Positions 15,307 through 20,656 of a stretch of 20,656 nucleotides of DNA are shown here, piece by piece. Within the stretch, counting starts at the first letter, position 1, and each line of letters starts with the position of its first letter. Source of the stretch: a bacterium (GTDB taxonomy: Bacteria; Babelota; Babeliae; Babelales; JABDEC01). Where the stretch lies: assembly GCA_947481115.1 (NCBI GenBank), contig CANKEI010000005.1, positions 7,501 through 28,156 on the forward strand. Direction: 5' to 3'. Under the pieces are notes generated by a model. It saw only the letters and a program-made list of their open reading frames with translations, ran no database searches and was not told the DNA's origin. Both the position numbers and the translations under genes were made by a program.

Positions 15307-16413
15307 GTGCCTATAATCTTGGGCATTTAATATAATCATAGCTTTAGTCTCGTTTGCTTTAATTGCTTCGACAAGATTGTCTAGGTCATGCTGATCAATT
15401 TTGCCATCGGCAAAAATCGATACAAATAAGTGTGCTAAACCTTGGCCCAGTTCTTTTAGATAAAGTAATATATTTTTAGGGTTAGCTAATAAATCTATCA
15501 AACTTTGCAAAATTTCTGATAATCCCAATGAAGCTTGTTGCGCTTCAAAATTGGTCAAATTTATGTTCGCTATAGAAACTGTATCTGTTGTAGCATCTTT
15601 TACTACAGTGTTACGCAAACTCGCATAGATTTTCTGATTTTTTGGAATTATTAAACCCTGCTTCGAGGTTAATTGTTTTTGCAACTCTCGTACATTAAAA
15701 ATCGAACTTAAAGCCGTACTTAGCACCTCTAGATCTTCACGTTCAATTTTACCGTTAGCCAAAACTGCCGAGATTACTTTTAATAATCCAGTAAAGACGT
15801 TTTTTAGATATAAACCGATATCGTTAGGGCTAATTAACATGCAGAATACGTTATAAAAAATTTGCGTTAAGCCTTCAACTAATAATTTCTCACTATTTGA
15901 TTCAACCTCTTTTCCAGACGGTTTATTTTCAGCAAAACCATCTAGTATATCAGCAGAATTATCTGGCACATTAACAGTTATATTCGCAGCTGCTGCGATT
16001 GCGCTAACTCCCAGCCCTGGCTTACTAGACTGTTTAGAGCTATCTAAGATTTCAATTAAGCTAGTTCTAAAATTAGCCACCAGTTCTTCTACTTGAGCTA
16101 CGGCTTGTTCATTGGGCGCCCCATCTACACCATTACGCGCTTGCAGCGCACAAGCTGTTAATTGTGCCACGCCCTCTAATAAATATTTAGCCCCAATACC
16201 ATTAGCTTCCGCATGCGTTAGTAGCTGCTCTGCACCTTCGGCTAATTTAGTAAAACCATGCAGAACTGTTTCGATATAAATCTCTTCATGTGTACTAGCT
16301 AGCTGCGCCAATAAATTTTGAATAGCTTGTTGATCGGTCGCAATATTAACTGCTGGCGATTTTGGCACTACTAAATTAGAGATGACCATGAGTGTCATTA
16401 AACGTTTAAACAT
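15280..16413 (-). CDS. Exported protein with duplicated helical/EF-hand-like module
   Basis: A 377-residue protein of unknown family. The N terminus (about 1-21) reads as a modest signal peptide. The chain is largely helical. A module of about 56 residues occurs twice, at about 178-235 and 298-353. Both copies share the pattern P..I.LYLK....GL, then A(N/D)GKI followed by (D/E)...DL..L. The two ends, ANGKIEREDL and ADGKIDQHDL, resemble the second half of an EF-hand or dockerin calcium loop, but the first acidic ligand positions are not evident. The stretch at 130-170 is low in complexity. AGGGGGA lies just before the ATG, inside a long leader hairpin. The 3' end overlaps the convergent small exported gene by 27 bases. 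Confidence 0.75.
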   Translation of the reverse strand: MFKRLMTLMVISNLVVPKSPAVNIATDQQAIQNLLAQLASTHEEIYIETVLHGFTKLAEGAEQLLTHAEANGIGAKYLLEGVAQLTACALQARNGVDGAPNEQAVAQVEELVANFRTSLIEILDSSKQSSKPGLGVSAIAAAANITVNVPDNSADILDGFAENKPSGKEVESNSEKLLVEGLTQIFYNVFCMLISPNDIGLYLKNVFTGLLKVISAVLANGKIEREDLEVLSTALSSIFNVRELQKQLTSKQGLIIPKNQKIYASLRNTVVKDATTDTVSIANINLTNFEAQQASLGLSEILQSLIDLLANPKNILLYLKELGQGLAHLFVSIFADGKIDQHDLDNLVEAIKANETKAMIILNAQDYRHLVAHSNFY

Positions 16414-16415
16414 AA

Positions 16416-16474
16416 TTCCCCCTATGTTTTAATCACTGGTCAACACTAGCGTAACCGGCTAAACATAAGGGGAA
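16416..16474 (-). promoter_or_regulatory. Leader hairpin that pairs with the Shine-Dalgarno of the 16413 gene
   Basis: Arms at 16416-16429 and 16461-16474 are complementary over 14 bases with one mismatch, around a 31-base loop. In the minus-strand mRNA the 3' arm contains AGGGGGA and ends two bases before the ATG, so folding would block ribosome binding. There is no T tract after it, so it is not an intrinsic terminator. Confidence 0.65.
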
Positions 16475-16531
16475 TTTAGAAATTAATATGATTAAATAGC
16501 AAGCTTTAGTAATTAAACCAGCTAAGTATTT

Positions 16532-17230
16532 TTAATCGTTGCGCTTTTTACCTAAGAATTTCAAGAGATACATAAACAAGTTAATAAAATCTAAATAGAG
16601 TTTTAAGGCCCCAAAAAGTGCTGCCCTAGAAGTACCATAGCCGTTAATTAATAATTGTTGGCCAGTTTGCTTGATATTCTGCACATCATAAGCTGTTAAA
16701 AGTGCAAAAACAGCTACTCCAATCGCAGAGGTAATATAATCTAGTAGGCTACTTTGTAAAAAAAAGTTAATTACGCTGCCTATAATTAACCCAATTAATG
16801 CCATAAATAAAATCGAACCCAATGAACTTAAATCTTTATTGGTAAAATAACCATAAAGCGCCATTGTGCCAAACATGCCGGCAGTCGCCACAAAAGTTAC
16901 GGCAATTGATGGCAAGGTATAAACCAAGAAAATAGTTGCTAATGTTGTACCGGTCAAAGCTGCATAAACAAAAAATAATACATATGCTGTACTGATCGAA
17001 ATACTATTTTTATTTAGAGCATGACTAAGATAAAATACTACGCCTAGCTCTGCTATAATTAAACCAAAAAATACGATCGGATTTTTTAAAATTAAGTTCA
17101 CTAGCACTGGTGTATGCGCGACCGTATATGCTAACGTAGCTGTCACTGCCAAAGCTACTGACATCCAACCATAAACTCGGTGCATCATACTGCGTACGGA
17201 ACGCTCTACTGAAGCATCAACATTAAACAT
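16532..17230 (-). CDS. Bax inhibitor-1/YccA-family membrane protein
   Basis: BI-1 family proteins are seven-segment membrane proteins; bacterial members such as YetJ are pH-sensitive calcium leak channels. The 232-residue product is the usual length, with about seven hydrophobic segments from residue 22 on. It keeps the paired acidic residues of the pore latch: D182 in AYDVQNIK and D214 in LYLDFINLF. AAAGGG lies five bases before the ATG at 17230. rpe ends about 90 bases upstream on the same strand. The specific role in this organism is not evident. Confidence 0.93.
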   Translation of the reverse strand: MFNVDASVERSVRSMMHRVYGWMSVALAVTATLAYTVAHTPVLVNLILKNPIVFFGLIIAELGVVFYLSHALNKNSISISTAYVLFFVYAALTGTTLATIFLVYTLPSIAVTFVATAGMFGTMALYGYFTNKDLSSLGSILFMALIGLIIGSVINFFLQSSLLDYITSAIGVAVFALLTAYDVQNIKQTGQQLLINGYGTSRAALFGALKLYLDFINLFMYLLKFLGKKRND

Positions 17231-17321
17231 ATTAGCCCTTTCAATTAATATTTAAACACTAATTTAACATACTTAATCTAGCGTATTTATGAATTCTAAA
17301 CAACCGCCTGCACAATAATTA

Positions 17322-17981
17322 TCACTTAGCTCGCAAGCGCTGCAATTCCGCCACTGGCCCATCAAAACTATCAAAAACAGCAGCCCCAACTGCTAGATCT
17401 TGAGCACCAGCTTGGACCAATTTATTGAGATTAGCTAAATTAACCCCACCATCAACTGCAATTCTAAAATTTAAATTTTGATCTCGGCGTGCTTGAATCA
17501 ACTGCTCAATTTTAGCATAACTTGCCGGCAAGAGCTGTTGTCCGGAAAAGCCTGGCTCCACGGACATGATTAAAATTTGATGAAACTGCGCCAACAAGCC
17601 TATAATCACACTAATGTCAGTTTTGGGACTAACCGCTAAACCAACTTTAGTGTTAGTTTTTTTGATTAATAAAGCTAGCTCTAATAATAGTTCTGGCGAG
17701 GTAAACGATTCATAATGCAAGGTAACTAAATCTTGTGTACGTAACTGTAGTTGTTCAATAATGGCACCTGGGTCGGTCACCATTAAATGTACCCATAGCG
17801 GCAATTCAGTCGCACAAGCTATACTATTCACAAAATCTGGTCCCCAACTTAAGTTCGGCACAAAATGATGGTCCATCAGATCTAAATGAAACCCATCACA
17901 ACTGCTTTCTAACTCTTTAATAGCCGTGCGCAAATCTAATAAATCTGCTGCAATTAACGATGGATATAATTTAAAACTCAT
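17322..17981 (-). CDS. rpe: Ribulose-phosphate 3-epimerase
   Basis: Interconverts ribulose 5-phosphate and xylulose 5-phosphate in the pentose phosphate pathway, in the cytosol. The 219-residue product has the TIM-barrel motifs PSLIAAD, HLDLMDHHFVPN, WVHLMV, SVEPGFSGQ and VDGGVN. The metal and catalytic residues correspond to H32, D34, H65 and D177. SVEPGFSGQ replaces the more usual TVNPGFGGQ, a small departure in the phosphate-binding loop. GGGAG lies six bases before the ATG. Confidence 0.96.
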   Translation of the reverse strand: MSFKLYPSLIAADLLDLRTAIKELESSCDGFHLDLMDHHFVPNLSWGPDFVNSIACATELPLWVHLMVTDPGAIIEQLQLRTQDLVTLHYESFTSPELLLELALLIKKTNTKVGLAVSPKTDISVIIGLLAQFHQILIMSVEPGFSGQQLLPASYAKIEQLIQARRDQNLNFRIAVDGGVNLANLNKLVQAGAQDLAVGAAVFDSFDGPVAELQRLRAK

Positions 17982-18013
17982 ATAATGCTCCCATAGTATT
18001 TCTAATTTTAGGT

Positions 18014-18043
18014 ATAATATTTTATTAATAACTTGACTAACAA
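18014..18043 (-). promoter_or_regulatory. Possible rpe promoter
   Basis: Minus strand TTGTTA (18038-18043), an 18-base spacer, then TATTAT (18014-18019), about 33 bases before the rpe start. The match is four and five of six. Confidence 0.42.
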
Positions 18044-18169
18044 TAAGTACATAAGAACCCCAAGAGAGCTCTGTTTTAAAATATTAAAATTTCTACAAAA
18101 CACAGTTTTGCGATACAATAATTAAATTAAAATTAATTAATTATTAATTACTATAACACAGGCTCCGCA

Positions 18170-18661
18170 ATGACCCATACTCCAAATACTAAATTAAAAG
18201 TTGGCATGCTAATTCTCATGGAACATGACCTAGAAGCTGCTGTAACATTTTATAAACAGTTAGGCTTAGAACTCAAATTTCATCTTAAAGAAAAATGGGC
18301 CGAATTTACCATTGGTGACATTAAAATCGGTCTTTGTCCAACCGAAACTGAGCCTTTTCGTCGTCATACTGGCATCGTCCTAGAAGTGTCTGATCTTAAT
18401 GCATTGCATCAAGAATTAAAAGCCATTGGGATTAAATTTTTATGGGATGAACCTAAAGCTGCTGCGCATGGTATCATGTTGGGCATCGAAGATCCAAACG
18501 GTAATATATTAGACTTATATCAGCCAACACCAGAAAAAGTGCATGATTTAGCGCATCAAGCTGCCGCACAGCAAACTAATTGCTGTGCTAATAAAACTAC
18601 CAACACTAATGATGATATCGATAAGTGCTGCCAAACAACTACACAAGATCGCTGTTGCTAG
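18170..18661 (+). CDS. VOC (glyoxalase/bleomycin-resistance fold) protein with Cys-Cys tail
   Basis: VOC proteins are metal-dependent lyases, dioxygenases or binding proteins. The 163-residue product has one full domain of two repeats. The first is LILMEHDLEAAVTFYKQLGL at residues 14-33. The second is VLEVSDLNALHQELKAIGI, with the closing GIEDPNGNILDLYQP. The substrate is not evident. The domain ends near residue 120; a polar tail then carries three Cys-Cys pairs (C138/C139, C153/C154, C162/C163), the last at the very C terminus. This tail is not part of the fold. No signal peptide is seen, so it is probably cytosolic, where vicinal cysteines could bind metal or arsenite. The Shine-Dalgarno is weak. 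Two anchored Cys-rich proteins follow on the same strand. Confidence 0.85.
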   Translation: MTHTPNTKLKVGMLILMEHDLEAAVTFYKQLGLELKFHLKEKWAEFTIGDIKIGLCPTETEPFRRHTGIVLEVSDLNALHQELKAIGIKFLWDEPKAAAHGIMLGIEDPNGNILDLYQPTPEKVHDLAHQAAAQQTNCCANKTTNTNDDIDKCCQTTTQDRCC

Positions 18662-18705
18662 ATCGCTTTTTTTGCGATAATTTCACATTTGATAAAAATC
18701 TTAAA

Positions 18706-18723
18706 TTTCCAAAACATTGGAGA
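18706..18723 (+). promoter_or_regulatory. Leader hairpin that pairs with the Shine-Dalgarno of the 18732 gene
   Basis: TTTCCAA (18706-18712) and TTGGAGA (18717-18723) form a 7-bp stem with one T-G pair and a four-base loop. The 3' arm holds the GGAG ribosome-binding site of the gene starting at 18732. Confidence 0.5.
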
Positions 18724-18731
18724 ATATAAAC

Positions 18732-19142
18732 ATGGACAAGAGTACGCTCTTATTATTACTTTTAATCGCTGCTGCCGGTGGTGGTTACTACACTTATAAA
18801 AATTCTGCTGACTTTCGCAATAAAGTTGATAGTTTAATGAACTCATTTTGTAAAAAAGCTTGCACAGGTTGCGGCGATCACTGTGCAGTAAAGCCAGAAT
18901 CGACAAATTCGGGCGCTACATCAGTTGAAGCAGATAAAGCTAAAGCAGCCTTGGTACCACCAGCTCCGATAGCTCCAGATGTGCACCCTGCCCCGGCACC
19001 AATGGCTAAAGCGCCAGCAGCGCCAGTTATGGCACATCCTACACCGGCACCTAAGCCAGCTCTGGTTCATCCAGCACCGATGGCTAAAGTACCAGTTGCT
19101 CCAGCAGCTAAAGCACCAACGCCGGCTGTACGTCCAGCTTAA
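18732..19142 (+). CDS. Membrane-anchored Cys-cluster, Pro/Ala-rich protein
   Basis: A 136-residue protein of unknown family. The ATG at 18732 follows GGAG by nine bases. Residues 5-22 form an N-terminal membrane anchor (STLLLLLLIAAAGGGYYTY). A short helical stretch leads to a four-cysteine cluster (C40, C44, C47, C51), then VKP. From about residue 85 it is a Pro/Ala/Lys stalk of repeated PAPMAK and HPAP units. The order anchor, Cys cluster, VKP, Pro-rich stalk is the same as in the next gene, so the two are probably paralogues. This one lacks the knottin-like modules. Topology is probably N-in, C-out. Confidence 0.8.
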   Translation: MDKSTLLLLLLIAAAGGGYYTYKNSADFRNKVDSLMNSFCKKACTGCGDHCAVKPESTNSGATSVEADKAKAALVPPAPIAPDVHPAPAPMAKAPAAPVMAHPTPAPKPALVHPAPMAKVPVAPAAKAPTPAVRPA

Positions 19143-19188
19143 ATAATCACGTTTACTAGTTTTTAAACAAAACTCTTTTCTTTCATGA

Positions 19189-19237
19189 CCCGCTCTCAGT
19201 AAACTATCAAAAATTAGCTTTTCAATTAGGGAGCGGG
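19189..19237 (+). promoter_or_regulatory. Leader hairpin that pairs with the Shine-Dalgarno of the 19241 gene
   Basis: CCCGCTCTC (19189-19197) pairs with GGGAGCGGG (19229-19237), with one T-G pair, around a 31-base loop. The 3' arm holds the ribosome-binding site GGGAG, seven bases before the GTG start. No T tract follows. Confidence 0.6.
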
Positions 19238-19240
19238 GCT

Positions 19241-20632
19241 GTGAAAAAATTATATTTTAATATTTTAATCATGACAGCTGTCGTAACAGGCGGCAGTTAT
19301 ATACTATACATGACCAATCATACCATTAGAACTCAGTTCGATGGGATTAGCACACACTTAAAAGTACTAGTTACACATGCCGGACAAAGAGCTTGTCGCT
19401 TCTTAGGTTGTGACACCTGCCCAGTTAAACCCAGTGAGCCAGGACATGAAAAATTCCCACCATCACCGCCCCCACCAGTCTGCGGTGAGTTAAACCAAAG
19501 TTGTGGCACAGCTAATAAATTTGGAGTCGTTAAGCAGTGTTGTGGTGATTTAGTTTGTGTAAATAAAAGCTGCAAAGCACCAGAAATTAAATCCGAGCTC
19601 AAGCCAGTTATTGAAAAACCGGTGATACCAACCCTGCCTGGACCAGCTTGCGTAGAATTAAATCAAAATTGTGCTATTAATAAAAAGTGCTGTGGCGATA
19701 CTAAATGCCTAGATAATACTTGCAAATTTGCTGAACCAGCCTGTGTGGAATTAAATCAAAGCTGTGCTTTTAATAAAAAGTGCTGCGGCGATACTAAGTG
19801 CCTAGATAATACTTGTAAATTTGCTGAACCAGCCTGTGTGGAATTAAATCAAGACTGCTTTGAAAATAAAAAATGCTGTGGCGATGCGACTTGTATAGAT
19901 GACTTCTGCCGACCAAAAGCGCCAGATCTAGCAACTAGACCATTTGGTGCACCAGCCATTGCTAAACCACTAGAATCAACTCCTACACCAACACCAGTTA
20001 CTATTGTGCCAGCACCTAAAGCCCCAGTGACTGGACCAGCTATTCCAACTGCAACACCTGCCGATAGTTTATTTAAAAAACCAGATTACACCCGACCAGC
20101 TTCTATGTTATCTGAAACGCCAGCACAAGCTGGCTCGCCTAACCCGCCAATGATTCCCAATCGGCCTATGGAACCGAACTTTGAGCATCCAGATTTTGAA
20201 CACCCAGACTTTAATGAATCAAAACCGATGGGACCAACTGGATTAACTCCAACAAGCCCACCATTTAGGGCACCGGAAAATTTTGAACATCCAGGTTTTA
20301 ATAGACCAACACCTATGGCCAATAAACCTGCTATGGGAGCAACATCTATGCCGGATACTGTTAAACCAATCCCAAAACCAGTAACTAAAAAAAATAAACC
20401 CGACGCTGGGCCAGCCGTATTTTCTAGCACTGGCAGCTCAGTGCCAGTACTACAGACTACTAAAAACGAGAATATAGATTTAACTCTGTCTCCATTTGAA
20501 CAACAATGTAATAGTTTGGGAGTTGATTATAAATATTGCTCTATTTACGTTTATTCAGCTGATGCTCCAGATGGTATAGCCCTGGAAGGCTGCTACGATA
20601 CGGTAATCTGCGAAGCGATTGCGACCACTTGA
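19241..20632 (+). CDS. Membrane-anchored protein with four tandem knottin-like modules
   Basis: A 463-residue protein of unknown family with a GTG start, seven bases after GGGAG. Residues 6-24 form an N-terminal anchor, followed by a small Cys cluster (C52, C57, C60) and VKP as in the preceding gene. Four modules follow, with cysteines at 81/88/100/101/106/111, 137/144/150/151/156/161, 168/175/181/182/187/192 and 199/206/212/213/218/223. The last three have spacing C-x6-C-x5-CC-x4-C-x4-C, the framework of inhibitor-cystine-knot peptides; the first has x11 in place of x5. Residues 224-410 are a Pro-rich stalk with repeated FEHPDF-type units. A C-terminal domain of about 45 residues has four cysteines (C423, C433, C451, C457). 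Display outside the inner membrane is expected, where disulfides can form. The function is unknown. Confidence 0.85.
   Translation: MKKLYFNILIMTAVVTGGSYILYMTNHTIRTQFDGISTHLKVLVTHAGQRACRFLGCDTCPVKPSEPGHEKFPPSPPPPVCGELNQSCGTANKFGVVKQCCGDLVCVNKSCKAPEIKSELKPVIEKPVIPTLPGPACVELNQNCAINKKCCGDTKCLDNTCKFAEPACVELNQSCAFNKKCCGDTKCLDNTCKFAEPACVELNQDCFENKKCCGDATCIDDFCRPKAPDLATRPFGAPAIAKPLESTPTPTPVTIVPAPKAPVTGPAIPTATPADSLFKKPDYTRPASMLSETPAQAGSPNPPMIPNRPMEPNFEHPDFEHPDFNESKPMGPTGLTPTSPPFRAPENFEHPGFNRPTPMANKPAMGATSMPDTVKPIPKPVTKKNKPDAGPAVFSSTGSSVPVLQTTKNENIDLTLSPFEQQCNSLGVDYKYCSIYVYSADAPDGIALEGCYDTVICEAIATT
19481..19909 (+). repeat. Knottin-module repeats (93-bp period for the last three)
   Basis: Units start at 19481, 19649, 19742 and 19835. 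The second and third (19649-19741 and 19742-19834) differ at only a few bases, a sign of recent duplication. The fourth has diverged more, and the first is separated from the rest by a Pro-rich linker. Confidence 0.88.
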
Positions 20633-20656
20633 ACTTAGATCTAGAATCTAAACAAA

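Noticed and set aside
18170..18661. VOC protein as the ArsI organoarsenical lyase, because of its Cys pairs
   Set aside because: ArsI carries its vicinal cysteine pair inside the VOC domain; here the pairs are only in the C-terminal tail.
18662..18678. Terminator after the VOC gene (ATCGC, seven T, GCGAT)
   Set aside because: The T tract is in the loop, not after the stem, so it does not match an intrinsic terminator. The stem is only five base pairs.
20086..20430. 114-codon minus-strand frame opposite the Pro-rich stalk
   Set aside because: It is the Gly-rich complement of proline codons. The plus-strand gene is supported by its repeats and ribosome-binding site.

Overview
The window looks like a piece of a small, AT-rich, host-associated bacterial genome. 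Much of its coding capacity goes to short exported or membrane-anchored proteins of unknown function: ankyrin repeats, coiled coils, Cys-rich and Gly/His-rich proteins. My best guess is the candidate phylum Dependentiae (TM6) or a similarly reduced endosymbiont lineage. This is inference from gene style only; a database search with the 16S gene at the left edge would settle it. I see no insertion sequence, phage gene or CRISPR array, and no gene-free stretch longer than 300 bases.

Left part (1-3553). A 16S rRNA gene on the minus strand runs off the left edge, so its 3' end and the anti-Shine-Dalgarno are missing. It has its own consensus promoter, an A/T-rich upstream element and a boxA-like leader. 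Upstream of it lies gmk on the same strand. prfB (RF2) diverges from gmk and has no programmed frameshift.

Minus-strand block (3566-10944). A small exported protein and an exported ankyrin protein come first. Next is a tight two-gene unit: a pentameric ligand-gated ion channel homologue followed by an OPT-type transporter. Further right, a unit reading leftwards consists of tRNA-Leu, a HIT hydrolase and two exported TM/coiled-coil proteins.

Central part (11140-14337). A secreted protein with nine cysteines converges with a GspF/PilC gene across a shared terminator. A DUF167 gene precedes gspF. A plus-strand cluster then holds tRNA-Ser(GCU), tRNA-Arg(ACG), truB and tRNA-Ser(UGA), so the tRNA pseudouridine-55 synthase sits among its own substrates.

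Right part (14607-20632). Here are a Gly/His repeat protein, a small exported protein, an exported protein with a duplicated EF-hand-like module, a BI-1/YccA membrane protein, rpe, a VOC protein with a Cys-Cys tail, and two related anchored Cys/Pro-rich proteins. The last of these carries four tandem modules with the cysteine spacing of inhibitor-cystine-knot (knottin) peptides, on a long Pro-rich stalk. Three of the exported/anchored genes (starts at 16413, 18732 and 19241) have a leader hairpin that pairs with their own Shine-Dalgarno sequence, which suggests shared translational control.

Most notable: the knottin array, the ion-channel/OPT pair, the Shine-Dalgarno hairpins, and a 16S change at the position equivalent to E. 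coli C1400.
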